A stretch of 38,261 bases of DNA from an uncultured beta proteobacterium (lineage in GTDB: Bacteria; Pseudomonadota; Gammaproteobacteria; Burkholderiales; Burkholderiaceae_C). Position 1 is the first letter of the stretch. Each line of letters opens with the position of its first letter. The translations under genes were made by a program, and so were the position numbers. The stretch spans positions 1 through 38,261 of the forward strand of contig CAIXNB010000095.1 of NCBI GenBank assembly GCA_903920695.1, in the 5' to 3' direction. Shown one piece after another: positions 6,995 to 15,541 of this stretch. Under the pieces are notes generated by a model. That model was given only the letters and a program-made list of their open reading frames with translations. It had not been told where the DNA came from and searched no databases.

Positions 6995-8185
6995 ATGCAA
7001 CGTCGTACCGCATTGACCGCCATGGCTGGATTGGCCGCCTTGTCACTCACCACAACGACCCGTCTGATGGCTGCGCCCGCCGTGAAGTCAAGGTTGCTGC
7101 TCGTCTTCCTCAGAGGTGGTTATGACGCCTGCAGCCTGCTGGTGCCGGTGTCGAGCAGCTTTTACTATGCATCGCGCCCGGATATCTCGATTGCACGCCC
7201 CTCGTCCGAACTGTCATCGGCATTGCCGCTGACCACAGACTGGGGCCTACACCCGGCACTGCGCGATTCGCTGTACCCGTATTACAAGAATGGGGAACTG
7301 GCCTTTGTGCCCTTCGCGGGAACGCACGACCTGTCGCGCAGTCACTTCGAAACGCAGGACAGCATGGAGATGGGCCAGGCGCTGGAAGGTCACAAGATCT
7401 ATGGCTCAGGTTTTATGAATCGGCTCGCCACTGTGCTGACCGGCAGCACGCCGATGGCCTTTACCGACCAGTTGCCGCTGGCATTTCAAGGCAACGCCAA
7501 AGTCCCCAACACCGCCTTGCGTTCGCTGGCCAAACCCTCGGTCGATGCGCGCCAGAGCGGCATCATCGCGTCCATGTACCAGGGCACGCCGATGGGCGCT
7601 CAGGTCTCCGAAGGCTTTAGTGTGCGTGATGAAGTCATGCGAGAAATGGCGGCGGAGATGGACGCGGCCAGCCGTCAAGCCAGCACGGCCAAGGGTTTTG
7701 AACTGGAGGCACGACGAATCGCCAGGTTGATGAAGGATACCTACAGTTTGGGTTTTGTTGACGTCGGCGGCTGGGATACGCATGTTAACCAGGGCGCCGC
7801 CACCGGTTACCTGGCCAGTCGTCTGGATGAATTGGGTTTGGGATTCGCTGCCTTTGCCCAGGAGATGGGTCCGGCATGGCGCGACACGACAGTCGTGGTG
7901 ATGAGTGAATTTGGCCGTACCTTCCGCCAAAACGGCAACCGCGGAACCGACCATGGGCACGGCTCGGTCTTCTGGGTCATGGGCGGCAGTGTGCGAGGCA
8001 ATCAGATTGCGGGAGAACAGGTGCGAGTAGAGCTGGCCACGCTATTTCAGAATCGCGATTTCCCGGTGTTAAACGAATACCGCGCCGTGCTCGGTGGCTT
8101 ACTACAGCGCCAGTACGCACTGAACTCCAGTCAAATCGACAGCGTCTTTCCTGGCGCCAAGCCGCGCGACCTCGGCCTTTTGTAG
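6995..8185 (+). CDS. DUF1501 family Tat-exported protein
   Basis: 396 residues starting MQRRTALTAMAGLAALSLTT, a twin-arginine signal peptide ending near RLMAAPAVKS. The rest is DUF1501, a family related to the alkaline-phosphatase/sulfatase fold: LLLVFLRGGYDACSLLVPV, LHPALRDSLYPYYKNGELAFVPFAG, GFVDVGGWDTHVNQG, and TTVVVMSEFGRTFRQNGNRGTDHGHG with its metal-ligand-like Asp and His residues. It forms a two-gene unit with the DUF1800 gene upstream. Such pairs are common in Proteobacteria and Planctomycetes, but the substrate is not known. Confidence 0.87.
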   Translation: MQRRTALTAMAGLAALSLTTTTRLMAAPAVKSRLLLVFLRGGYDACSLLVPVSSSFYYASRPDISIARPSSELSSALPLTTDWGLHPALRDSLYPYYKNGELAFVPFAGTHDLSRSHFETQDSMEMGQALEGHKIYGSGFMNRLATVLTGSTPMAFTDQLPLAFQGNAKVPNTALRSLAKPSVDARQSGIIASMYQGTPMGAQVSEGFSVRDEVMREMAAEMDAASRQASTAKGFELEARRIARLMKDTYSLGFVDVGGWDTHVNQGAATGYLASRLDELGLGFAAFAQEMGPAWRDTTVVVMSEFGRTFRQNGNRGTDHGHGSVFWVMGGSVRGNQIAGEQVRVELATLFQNRDFPVLNEYRAVLGGLLQRQYALNSSQIDSVFPGAKPRDLGLL

Positions 8186-8191
8186 GCGCTG

Positions 8192-8219
8192 GTTGCCGGG
8201 CGCGGCCAATGGCGGCAAC
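8192..8219 (+). other. Hairpin after the DUF1501 gene
   Basis: GTTGCCG (8192–8198) and CGGCAAC (8213–8219) form a perfect 7-bp inverted repeat seven bases after the stop codon. There is no T tract, so it is a weak terminator at best, perhaps only an mRNA 3' stabiliser. Confidence 0.3.
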
Positions 8220-8355
8220 AGAATAGGTTGGGGTTGTAGTTGCTATTGAATGACGGCCGCTAACAGCGAGGTCCGTTCAGGCACGCATTGTTGACGTTCA
8301 AACTTCCGGCGTGCAGACATTCAATGTTGCTTGTGTGGGCCGCCCCGTGGCGCTC

Positions 8356-8568
8356 GGTTTCGAGGCTTTGAAGATTTTGCAGGGAAATCCTGCAACAGCT
8401 CATATTCCTGTCATAGCAGTGTCTTCGGACTCCTACCCACATCAAATTGATAAAGGTCTCAAGCTGGGATTCTTTCGTTATTTGACCAAGCCGTACCGGC
8501 TCGATGACCTGATGAAGGCAATTGATGTGGCGTTGCGCCACGCCGCAGAAGGTCGTTCACCGAAATAG
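8356..8568 (+). pseudogene. Response-regulator receiver domain, C-terminal fragment
   Basis: The frame reads GFEALKILQGNPATAHIPVI, then AVSSDSYP, LGFFRYLTKPYRLDDLMKAI. This is the second half of a CheY-like receiver: the beta-4 switch residue (Ser in AVSSDS) and the conserved Lys in TKPY are present. The N-terminal half with the acidic pocket and the phospho-accepting Asp is missing. Such receivers normally end hybrid histidine kinases. About 15 codons upstream are open but do not look homologous. It is a non-functional remnant. Confidence 0.65.
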
Positions 8569-8895
8569 CTCCCAGTCATTCCACTGGTACGTGGACGAAA
8601 GCCCGCCACGACCGGCCGCAGGCAAAACTAAAATTCGTCGGTGCGGACCTTCGCTGCAGCCTGCGTAAGTTCTACTGTGAAAAACCCCCTGTCGTCGTAA
8701 AAACGGTGCTCTGTGAGCTGACCCGAAACTCTGTTTCACCGAACCAGTTTCGTTTGCCCACGGAATCAATAACTGTCGGCCGCCAAAGGTGAGCCTCTGC
8801 AGGGTACTTCGGCCATGCAGCGCAAAGCCGCCGGTCATAGTCGAACATAATCATGATTTATACTTGAGCACACAAGTACTATTCAATCTAATGAA
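8569..8895. other. Intergenic stretch without a clear gene
   Basis: The stretch between the receiver fragment and the kinase gene holds a 60-codon minus-strand frame (8672–8854, starting MIMFDYDRRLCAAWP) that I cannot assign. The last 50 bases are AT-rich (CATAATCATGATTTATACTT) and likely contain the promoter of the downstream kinase gene. Nothing else is recognisable. Confidence 0.3.
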
Positions 8896-9414
8896 ATGAC
8901 AAACTCCCAAACCGTTCACCTAATCTATGGCCCAACCGCCGCCGGCAAATCCACCTACGCGAAGGCTCTTGCTACTGAAAATAAAGCTGTTCGTTTTGCC
9001 ATCGATGATTGGATGCATTCTTTGTACGGTCAAGATAAGACCGAGACGATGAACATGGAGTGGGTCATGTCGCGCGTGGCTCGATGTCAGTCGAGAATTT
9101 GGACTACCTGCTTGGAAATTCTCGCTACAGGAACAGATGTTGTGCTGGAGTTTGGTCTGCTACGGGAACAGGACCGCGACCGTATGCAGTCCATGGTCGA
9201 AGAGGTCGGTCATAAAGTCTCATTCAGTTTCGTCGATGCAGACCTTCAGGTTCGCAAGCAGCGGGTGCTGCAACGAAATATGGAAAAAGGGGACACCTAT
9301 TCTTTCAATGTGACGCCGGCCATGTTTGACGCCATGGAGAGGTATTTTGAGCGCCCATCGCAAAGTGAGCTAGGTCGGTCACTCGTTATTGCCGAGGCCC
9401 CTCATTGTGGGTAA
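8896..9414 (+). CDS. P-loop kinase of the AAA_33/zeta-toxin-like group
   Basis: 172 residues. The N-terminal LIYGPTAAGKSTYAKALA is a Walker A P-loop (GPTAAGKST). RFAIDDWMHSLYGQD carries the Asp that in this group binds substrate or metal, and VVLEFGLLREQDRDRM fits the Walker B region followed by the lid. FVDADLQVRKQRVLQRNMEKG supplies arginines for the phosphate-binding lid. The family includes small-molecule kinases such as chloramphenicol phosphotransferase, and zeta-like toxins. There is no epsilon-type antitoxin next to it, so an antibiotic or nucleotide kinase is more likely than a toxin. Its stop overlaps the start of the marR gene. Confidence 0.7.
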   Translation: MTNSQTVHLIYGPTAAGKSTYAKALATENKAVRFAIDDWMHSLYGQDKTETMNMEWVMSRVARCQSRIWTTCLEILATGTDVVLEFGLLREQDRDRMQSMVEEVGHKVSFSFVDADLQVRKQRVLQRNMEKGDTYSFNVTPAMFDAMERYFERPSQSELGRSLVIAEAPHCG

Positions 9415-9883
9415 GCCAGCAAATACCAAATCCGCCACAAAGAATTCAAGTGAAAATCTTGAATTTTGTTTGCGGCTGACACGCGCCTATGCGACTCTGA
9501 CACGCCGACTAGACAATGCCCTTTCCAACTTGCATGGGCTGAGCTTTAGCGACTTCATGATTCTGTATTACCTCGGCCGCGCACCGGAATCCAGATTGCG
9601 TCGGGTTGACTTGGCGGAGCGTTTAGGCGTGACAGCGTCGGGCGTTACGCGAAGTCTATTGCCCATGGAAAAACTGGGGTTGGTATCACGACAACCCGAC
9701 CCCAGAGATGCCAGAGTTGGTTATGCTTCATTGACGGACGCTGGCCAGCAACTTCTGAAATATGCGTTGGCTTCCATTGAACCAATAGCCAAAGAGGCAA
9801 TCCAGAAGGTGCCAGAGGAACAAATTGGCCCTTTCTTGCTGGTCCTAGGTGAGCTTGCTGGCATCAATCTCTCGAACAATTAG
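9407..9883 (+). CDS. MarR-family transcriptional regulator
   Basis: About 158 residues of a MarR-type winged helix. An N-terminal dimerisation helix (LEFCLRLTRAYATLTRRLDN) is followed by LSFSDFMILYYLGRAP, the helix-turn-helix RRVDLAERLGVTASGVTRSL, and the wing GLVSRQPDPRDARVGYASLT with the conserved D-x-R. GTG at 9407 with GAGG ten bases upstream is the likely start; a TTG at 9389 is possible. The 8-base overlap with the kinase gene suggests one operon, in which MarR may repress the pair in response to a small ligand. The regulated target is inferred only from position. Confidence 0.85.
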   Translation: MGKPANTKSATKNSSENLEFCLRLTRAYATLTRRLDNALSNLHGLSFSDFMILYYLGRAPESRLRRVDLAERLGVTASGVTRSLLPMEKLGLVSRQPDPRDARVGYASLTDAGQQLLKYALASIEPIAKEAIQKVPEEQIGPFLLVLGELAGINLSNN

Positions 9884-10130
9884 CGCCAAACTTCCGCAGA
9901 GCTGATTGACCGCATTCAGCCAAAAGTGGTCAAAGCGTCTGCTGGACTACGCAGTCAATTCTTACTGATGCGCGCGTCTCACACACGGTCGTTTTCGAGA
10001 TGTCTCGAAACTCTGTCTCGTAATATGGCCGCCCTGTGGCGCCGGAATACATCAGCTATTTCGCGTGGGCGACGTGCCGCTAAAGTGTACAAAATTTAGT
10101 ACACGATACGCGGATTTCCAACAGCGGCAA
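9884..10130. other. Non-coding stretch before an antitoxin remnant
   Basis: No credible gene is seen in these 247 bases. They carry an inverted repeat at 10085–10104 and end where the antitoxin homology begins. The sequence is probably the scar left after a toxin–antitoxin gene pair was mostly deleted. Confidence 0.4.
10085..10104. promoter_or_regulatory. Palindromic operator-like site
   Basis: GTGTAC and GTACAC flank AAAATTTA. Palindromes of this TGTACA type are common in promoters of RelE/HigB-type toxin–antitoxin operons, where the antitoxin binds. The site lies just before an antitoxin remnant, so it is plausibly its old operator. Confidence 0.4.
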
Positions 10131-10247
10131 CTGTTCTTGTACAAAGCGCTTCGGCCAGGCAGTGAACCGCGTTTCGATACTGTTAGCCGTGTCTGCCCAG
10201 CCCTTGGCGTGCGGCTGGTCGCGCAGCCGGTGCATGGCGCGGCTTGA
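10131..10247 (+). pseudogene. Addiction-module antitoxin, C-terminal remnant
   Basis: The last 38 codons read LFLYKALRPGSEPRFDTVSR followed by VCPALGVRLVAQPV. This is the recognition-helix end of the HTH antitoxins in HigA-like 'addiction module antidote' proteins, which typically end with LYKALSxxGxPxFxTVxKVxxALGxxL. The first half of the HTH domain and the partner toxin are missing. It is a relic bordering the end of the fix genes, convergent with fixX. Confidence 0.6.
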
Positions 10248-10270
10248 TGTTCAGCCGGCGGCAGAGCCGT

Positions 10271-10570
10271 TCAGCCAAACTTGAACAGGATGCCGTGCCC
10301 GCCGCGCGGGTATTCCCAGTCCACATTCAGATGCTCGCTGCAGATGATGCGGCAGCTGCCGCACTCTAGGCAGCCATCGGTAATCAAGGTCACGCTGCCG
10401 TTGCCTTCGGTCTTGTAGCACGAAGCCGGGCAGACGTAGGTGCAGCTCTTGGTCTCGCAGACATTGGTGCAGACGTTGGCGTCCCTGATCTTGATATGCG
10501 GCCGGCCCGCGTCCACGCGGTAGCGGTTCTGGAACAGCTTTTCTTCGACATTGACAAGCAGGGCGTTCAT
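10271..10570 (-). CDS. fixX: FixX, ferredoxin-like protein
   Basis: 99 residues. FixX is the iron–sulfur subunit of the FixABCX complex that bifurcates NADH electrons to quinone and to a low-potential ferredoxin or flavodoxin for nitrogenase. Cysteines lie in CTNVCETKSCTYVCPASCY and in CLECGSCRIICSEHLNVDW, the latter being the 4Fe-4S ferredoxin-type block shared with the C-terminus of ETF-quinone oxidoreductase. The ATG overlaps the fixC stop by four bases. It is the last gene of the minus-strand operon. The length is normal. Confidence 0.93.
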   Translation of the reverse strand: MNALLVNVEEKLFQNRYRVDAGRPHIKIRDANVCTNVCETKSCTYVCPASCYKTEGNGSVTLITDGCLECGSCRIICSEHLNVDWEYPRGGHGILFKFG

Positions 10571-11877
10571 CGTATGGCCTTCCAGAGCTTGTAGGCATCA
10601 CCCACCAGACCGGTGAGTTTGCGGGTGTTACGGAAGTTCGCAAAGATCTCGCGCTCTTTCGTCTTCTTGTCGACGCCGTCCACCGTGATCATGGTGCGTG
10701 TTGCTTGCGCCAGCATGTCGGGGTAGCTGGTGAAGAACTGCGGGTTCTTGTGCAGCACGGCCGGCAGGTCGCGGTATTTGTACAAGTCCTTCATGACAAA
10801 GCTGGCATCCAACGCCTTCTTGTAGCTGCTCAGTGCTGCCGCCTTGAAGCCCTTGCCCGCCGCCTTGGCGGCAATCGCTGTCTCGGCGGCCAGGCGGCCG
10901 GTGGTCATGGCCAGGTTCGAGCCCTCACGGTGCACAGAGTTCACAAAACCGCCCGAGTCGCCCACGATCATCCAGCCATTGCCATAGATCTGCGGAATGG
11001 CGTGGAAACCGCCCTCCGGAATCAGGTGCGCGCAATATTCCTTCATCTCACCGCCCTCGATCAGCGGCGCAATCGAGGGATGGCGTTTCATCTTGTCCAG
11101 CAGCGCATAAGGCGTTGTCTTGTTCGGGTTGGCCTTGAAATCACTGAGCATGCAGCCGACGCCGATGGTGATGGACTCTTTGTTGGTGTACAGGAAACCA
11201 GTGCCCATCATGCCGTCGGTGATGCGCCCCACCATCTCAAGCACAACACCGGATTCTTCGCCAATATTGAAACGCTGGCGAATGGTTTCCTCCGGCATGA
11301 AGAGGATTTCCTTGACCGCCAGCGCCACATTGCCGGCCGGAATCTCCGGATGAAAACCGGCTTTGCGTGCCAGTGTTGAATTGACGCCGTCAGCCAGCAC
11401 CACCACGTCGGCATAAACATCGCCGCTGAGCCGGTCACACTGCACGCCCACCACCTGGTCGTTGTCCATGATCAGTTCGTTGACCGTGGTCTCGCAGATC
11501 AGCAAGGCACCGGCCTCGCGCACCTTGGCGCTGAACCATTTGTCAAACTGTGCGCGCAAAATCGTGTAGCGGTTGTAGGGTGGCTTGTTGTATTCCTCGC
11601 TGCGGATATGCGTGCCGACAAAGGAGTTCTCGTCGAGCACCCACATGCGCTGCTCGATGATGTGGCGCTCCAGTGGCGCGTCCTCGCGAAAGTCGGGAAT
11701 GATTTCCTCCAGCGCTTTGGCATACAGAATCGCCCCCTGCACATTCTTGCTGCCCGGGTACTCGCCGCGCTCAATCTGCAGCACCTTGAGGCCGGCCTTG
11801 GCCATGGTGTAGGCGCAGGCATTGCCGGCAGGGCCGGCACCGACCACGATCGCGTCAAACTGGGATGGTTTTTTCAT
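10567..11877 (-). CDS. fixC: FixC, electron-transfer flavoprotein–quinone oxidoreductase subunit
   Basis: 436 residues from the ATG at 11877 (MKKPSQFDAIVVGAGPAGNA). The N-terminal GAGPAG is a Rossmann FAD site. LQIERGEYPGSKNVQGAILY and GDSGGFVNSVHREGSNLAMT are typical of FixC/ETF-QO flavoproteins. FixC binds FAD and passes electrons toward quinone at the membrane while the complex reduces ferredoxin. It lies 25 bases after fixB and overlaps fixX. A longer frame reaches 11943, but the extra 22 codons precede the conserved start and overlap fixB. Confidence 0.94.
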   Translation of the reverse strand: MKKPSQFDAIVVGAGPAGNACAYTMAKAGLKVLQIERGEYPGSKNVQGAILYAKALEEIIPDFREDAPLERHIIEQRMWVLDENSFVGTHIRSEEYNKPPYNRYTILRAQFDKWFSAKVREAGALLICETTVNELIMDNDQVVGVQCDRLSGDVYADVVVLADGVNSTLARKAGFHPEIPAGNVALAVKEILFMPEETIRQRFNIGEESGVVLEMVGRITDGMMGTGFLYTNKESITIGVGCMLSDFKANPNKTTPYALLDKMKRHPSIAPLIEGGEMKEYCAHLIPEGGFHAIPQIYGNGWMIVGDSGGFVNSVHREGSNLAMTTGRLAAETAIAAKAAGKGFKAAALSSYKKALDASFVMKDLYKYRDLPAVLHKNPQFFTSYPDMLAQATRTMITVDGVDKKTKEREIFANFRNTRKLTGLVGDAYKLWKAIR

Positions 11878-11902
11878 CGTGGAGCCCTTCAACGAAACTC
11901 GG

Positions 11903-13009
11903 TTAAGCGGCCTGGCGCGTGCGCAGCGCCAGATGGGCGGCAAAGGCTTGCGTTAGCGCCGGCAGTACTTGAATGGCATTGCCGACGATGCCGTAGTGCG
12001 CGAATTCAAAGATCGGCGCGTTGACGTCCGTGTTGATGGCCACGATCACATCGGCCGCCTCGCAGCCAACGCGGTGCTGCACTGCGCCGGAGATGCCGGC
12101 GGCGATATAGAGCTTGGGCCGCACCGTCTTGCCAGTTTGGCCGACCTGGCGCTCGGCGTCGACCCAGCCGGCCTGCACGCACGGACGTGTGGCGCCCACT
12201 TCGCCGCCCAGCACGCGTGCCAGCTCGAACACCAGCTTGAAGTTCTCCACTGTCTTGAGGCCCTTGCCGCCGCTGACAATGACGTCGGCATAGGGTAGGT
12301 TGATCTTGTTGCTATTGGCGTCGGCAATGAAGTCGAGCAGCTTGGTCACGACCTGGGTCTCGACCATGCCCAGCGTGTCGTAGGAGAGGGTGCCGCTGCG
12401 TGTGGCGTCGGCGCGCGGCATCTCCATCACGCGCGGTCGCACCGTGGCCATTTGCGGGCGGTAGGCGAGCGTCATGATGGTGCAGTAGAGCGAGCCGCCG
12501 AAGGTCGGGCGCGTGGCGGCCAGCGCCTTGGTATTGGGATCAATGCGCAGCTCGGTGCAGTCGGCGGTCAGACCCGTGAGCAGGGTGGTGGCCACCGAGC
12601 CGGCCAGATCGCGCCCCATCGAGGTCGCGCCGAGCAGCAGGATCTCGGGCTTGTACTTGTTGACCAGATCGGTCAGGCCCTTGGTGAACGGCTCGTTGCG
12701 GTAGCCTTTGAGCACCGCGTCTTTCATCAGATAAGCGTGGTCGGCGCCATAGGAGAATGCCTCGGCGGCAAATTGTTCCAGCGCCTCTTCAGCGGCGCCA
12801 AGCACAAGGGCGCTGACGGTGCAGCCGAGCTGGTCGGCCAGTTTTCGGGCCTCGCCTACCAACTCCCAGGACACGCTGTGCACGTGACCACGGTCGTGCT
12901 CGATGAAGACCCAGATCCCCTTGTAGGCCTTGAGCTCTGCCGACAGCTCGATATTGCGGCCGCGTCCGGCCGGGCGCTTCGCGGGTTCGGCAGCAGGCGT
13001 GGTGCTCAT
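11903..13009 (-). CDS. fixB: FixB, electron-transfer flavoprotein alpha subunit
   Basis: 368 residues. The N-terminal GIWVFIEHDRGHVHSVSWEL starts the ETF alpha domain. The C-terminal FAD domain carries GGEVGATRPCVQAGW, GQTGKTVRPKLYIAAGISG and AINTDVNAPIFEFAHYGIVG. With FixA it forms the bifurcating flavin module of FixABCX. An N-terminal tail of about 20 residues rich in Ala, Pro and Arg (TPAAEPAKRPAGRGRN) precedes the domain. The ATG overlaps the fixA stop by four bases, implying translational coupling. Confidence 0.94.
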   Translation of the reverse strand: MSTTPAAEPAKRPAGRGRNIELSAELKAYKGIWVFIEHDRGHVHSVSWELVGEARKLADQLGCTVSALVLGAAEEALEQFAAEAFSYGADHAYLMKDAVLKGYRNEPFTKGLTDLVNKYKPEILLLGATSMGRDLAGSVATTLLTGLTADCTELRIDPNTKALAATRPTFGGSLYCTIMTLAYRPQMATVRPRVMEMPRADATRSGTLSYDTLGMVETQVVTKLLDFIADANSNKINLPYADVIVSGGKGLKTVENFKLVFELARVLGGEVGATRPCVQAGWVDAERQVGQTGKTVRPKLYIAAGISGAVQHRVGCEAADVIVAINTDVNAPIFEFAHYGIVGNAIQVLPALTQAFAAHLALRTRQAA

Positions 13010-13854
13010 ATCATTTCCTTCATCAGCAAGTCGGCTTCAAGGGTGGGGCGGCGCGTGAAAATTTTCTGGATCAGGTTGAGCGAGACGTCGCGCAGCGTTG
13101 AGGTTTCGAGTTCGAGCATCTCGACTTTCTCGGTGCGCGGTGTCGGGCCGAAGACTTTGCTCACCACCGTCGGCGAGCCCTTGAGCCCGATCTTGCTCAG
13201 GTCCTCGATGCCGGCCTGCTCCTTGTTCCACTTGCGCACCGGGTAGGCGGCGGCGTGGATCATGGCCGGCAGTGCAGCAAAGCGCATTTCGTTGCTGTTC
13301 TCCAGCATCGTGATCAGACAGGGCAGCGCCGTCTTGAGCACCTGCACGCCGCCCTCAGCGCGGCGCTCCACTGTGATGGTGCGGGCCTCCAGATCGGTCT
13401 CGACGATGCGCGAGACATAGGTCAACAACTGCATCCCCATGCGTTTGGCAATGCCGGGGCCGACCTGCGCCGTATCACCATCGATGGTCTGTTTGCCGGT
13501 GAACACGATGTCCACCGCCTGCTCGGTCGCAATCTGGCGCACACCCGCCGCCAGCGCGTAGGAGGTGGCCAGTGTGTCGGCACCGGCAAAGGCGCGGTCG
13601 GTCACCAGCACGGCATCGTCGGCACCGAAACTGATGCACTTGCGCAGCGCCTCTTCGGCTTGCGGTGGACCCATGCACAGCACGGTGACCTTGCCGCCGA
13701 ACTTGTCCTTCAGGCGCAGCGCCTCTTCCAGCGAGAACAGGTCATAGGGGTTGACGATGGCCGGCACGCCCTGGCGCATGATGGTGTTGGTAACCGGGTG
13801 AACGCGGATCTGGGCCGAGTCCGGAACCTGCTTGATGCAAACAACGATGTGCAT
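13006..13854 (-). CDS. fixA: FixA, electron-transfer flavoprotein beta subunit
   Basis: 282 residues with the ETF beta pattern: MHIVVCIKQVPDSAQIRVHP at the start, INPYDLFSLEEALRLKD-like (VNPYDLFSLEEALRLKDKFG), FTGKQTIDGDTAQVGPGIA for nucleotide binding, and the AHVxKxWNK-like end. It pairs with FixB to bind NADH and FAD for electron bifurcation. It follows nifW by 11 bases, so the fix genes here are transcribed as the distal part of the iscU/nifV operon rather than from a promoter of their own. Confidence 0.94.
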   Translation of the reverse strand: MHIVVCIKQVPDSAQIRVHPVTNTIMRQGVPAIVNPYDLFSLEEALRLKDKFGGKVTVLCMGPPQAEEALRKCISFGADDAVLVTDRAFAGADTLATSYALAAGVRQIATEQAVDIVFTGKQTIDGDTAQVGPGIAKRMGMQLLTYVSRIVETDLEARTITVERRAEGGVQVLKTALPCLITMLENSNEMRFAALPAMIHAAAYPVRKWNKEQAGIEDLSKIGLKGSPTVVSKVFGPTPRTEKVEMLELETSTLRDVSLNLIQKIFTRRPTLEADLLMKEMI

Positions 13855-13865
13855 GGTGTGCCTCT

Positions 13866-14204
13866 CTAAGTCGCATGCCGCGGGGTCATGGAGGCGCGCA
13901 GGCTGTCGAGCGACACATGCTGACGCCCGTTGGCGTCCTGGAACACCTTGAAGACTTTTTCCTGCGCTGGTGTCGACTTGACGAAGTCGCCGTAGGCCTT
14001 TACCAGTTGTTCGCGATAGGCGCTGTATAACTCGACCTCCGTGCCGCTGGCCAGCAGATTCTGCTGGCGGATGTACTGGAAGAAGCGCTTGAGAATATGC
14101 AGCCGGCTCACGTTGACCACGCTCTGATCAAAGGGCACGCCAAAGTAATGCAGAAAATCCTCCGCCGAGGACAACTCCTTGAGTTTCAAGAGGAAGGTTT
14201 CCAT
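13866..14204 (-). CDS. nifW: NifW, nitrogenase-stabilising protein
   Basis: 112 residues starting METFLLKLKELSSAEDFLHY FGVPFDQ. This and the central HILKRFFQYIRQ and the STPAQEKVFKVFQ segment are the NifW signature. NifW associates with the MoFe protein, protects it from oxygen and takes part in late maturation. The start at 14204 lies four bases after the nifV stop, and fixA follows after 11 bases. The position between nifV and fixA supports the call. Confidence 0.92.
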   Translation of the reverse strand: METFLLKLKELSSAEDFLHYFGVPFDQSVVNVSRLHILKRFFQYIRQQNLLASGTEVELYSAYREQLVKAYGDFVKSTPAQEKVFKVFQDANGRQHVSLDSLRASMTPRHAT

Positions 14205-14208
14205 TGAC

Positions 14209-15363
14209 TCACTCCAGGTTGATGGATTGAAAAGCAGGTCGTTCCCGCGCTGCAAACAGGAAACCTCTGAGATCTTCGGCCGTGGCTTCCTGCTTGACGC
14301 GCATGGCGTGCTCGCGGATGTACGCCAGCACGCGGCCCACCAGCGCCTCGTCGTCGAGTGCCACGCCCAACTGCGAATAGGCTTGGCGCACCGCCTGCGA
14401 GCCCGAATGCTTGCCCAGCACCGTGCTGCGCTGGCGCCCCAGTTCGGACGGGTCAAAGCTTTCGTAGGTGGCTGCGTTCTTCAGCAGCCCATCGATATGA
14501 ATGCCAGACTCGTGCGTGAAGACCGCCGAGCCAACGATGCTCTTGTTGAAGGCCACGCTGCGCCCGGATGCCTTTGCCACCAGATGCGAGATCGGCATCA
14601 GGGCCTGCGTGTCGACGCCGGTGTCGGCGTGGTGCAGGTGGCGCACGGCCATCACCACTTCTTCCAGTGCCGCATTGCCGGCGCGCTCACCCAGACCATT
14701 GACCGTGGTGTTGGCATGCGTGGCACCGCCGCGCAGCGCCGCCAGCGTGTTGGCGGTGGCCAGGCCCATGTCGTTATGGGCGTGGATCTCAATCTCCAGG
14801 TCCACCGCGTCGCGCAGTCGCGCCACCGCCTCGAAGGTGGTGAAGGGGTCCATCACGCCGAGCGTGTCGGCAAAGCGGATGCGGCTGGCGCCGCAAGCCT
14901 GGGCGCGCCGCGCCACCTGGGCCAGAAAACCGACGTCGGCACGCGAGGCATCCTCTGCGCCGAGCGAGACCTTGCGGCCACTGCGCACGGCCAGCGGGAT
15001 CACGCGCGAGATCTGCGCCAACACCCATTCGCGCGTCTGGCGCAACTTGTGGCGCAGGTGGATGTCAGACACGGGAATAGACAGGTGGATGATGTCGGCC
15101 TGGCAGCGCAGGGCATTGGCCAGGTCGCCATCGGTCAGGCGCCCCCACACCATCAGCGCCGCCGGTAGCTGCAGATCGGCAATGGCGTTGATGCAGTCGA
15201 TCTCCTGCTCACCCATGGCCGGAATGCCGATCTCCATTTCCGGCACGCCAGCCGCTGCCAGGGCCGATGCGATGTCGCACTTCTCCGCTACCGTGAACGC
15301 AACCCCGGCAGTCTGTTCGCCGTCGCGCAGCGTGGTGTCGTTGATGATGAGGTTGGGTGTCAT
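14209..15363 (-). CDS. nifV: NifV, homocitrate synthase
   Basis: 384 residues. It condenses acetyl-CoA with 2-oxoglutarate to homocitrate, the organic ligand of the FeMo cofactor. The N-terminal [18 protein letters not shown] has the Arg-Asp and Gln used by the LeuA/HMGL-like TIM barrel. [20 protein letters not shown] supplies the His-x-His metal ligands, and [12 protein letters not shown] belongs to the C-terminal region. The length is normal for NifV and shorter than LeuA, because no regulatory domain is present. It has its own sigma-54 promoter and NifA site upstream, then continues into nifW. Confidence 0.94.
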   Translation of the reverse strand: MTPNLIINDTTLRDGEQTAGVAFTVAEKCDIASALAAAGVPEMEIGIPAMGEQEIDCINAIADLQLPAALMVWGRLTDGDLANALRCQADIIHLSIPVSDIHLRHKLRQTREWVLAQISRVIPLAVRSGRKVSLGAEDASRADVGFLAQVARRAQACGASRIRFADTLGVMDPFTTFEAVARLRDAVDLEIEIHAHNDMGLATANTLAALRGGATHANTTVNGLGERAGNAALEEVVMAVRHLHHADTGVDTQALMPISHLVAKASGRSVAFNKSIVGSAVFTHESGIHIDGLLKNAATYESFDPSELGRQRSTVLGKHSGSQAVRQAYSQLGVALDDEALVGRVLAYIREHAMRVKQEATAEDLRGFLFAARERPAFQSINLE

Positions 15364-15387
15364 GGCAGTGGGCTTTGACTAGCTCAT

Positions 15388-15403
15388 TGCAAGGTGTGTG
15401 CCA
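15388..15403 (-). promoter_or_regulatory. Sigma-54 promoter of nifV
   Basis: On the minus strand the sequence is TGGCACACACCTTGCA, an exact match to the -24/-12 consensus TGGCAC-N5-TTGCA. Transcription should start near 15377, leaving a very short leader of about 14 bases before the nifV ATG. Confidence 0.88.
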
Positions 15404-15463
15404 CCCATTTTTGCCTGCAAACACGACGCGAAAGACGCTTGCTGCGCTGCGCTGTGTCGGGAA

Positions 15464-15479
15464 TGTTTTGTTTCAGACA
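15464..15479. promoter_or_regulatory. NifA upstream activator site of nifV
   Basis: TGT (15464–15466), ten bases, then ACA (15477–15479) fits the TGT-N10-ACA NifA site. It lies about 60 bases upstream of the nifV sigma-54 promoter, a workable distance for a looping activator. Confidence 0.75.
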
Positions 15480-15541
15480 GCTCTGCGCTTCAAAACCCTT
15501 ATTGCGCTGCGCTCCATACGCATTTCTCGCACCGCGATGCA

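Noticed and set aside
8672-8854. 60-residue minus-strand frame as a small protein gene
   Set aside because: No ribosome-binding site, no recognisable family and no neighbours that support it; mentioned only in the spacer entry.
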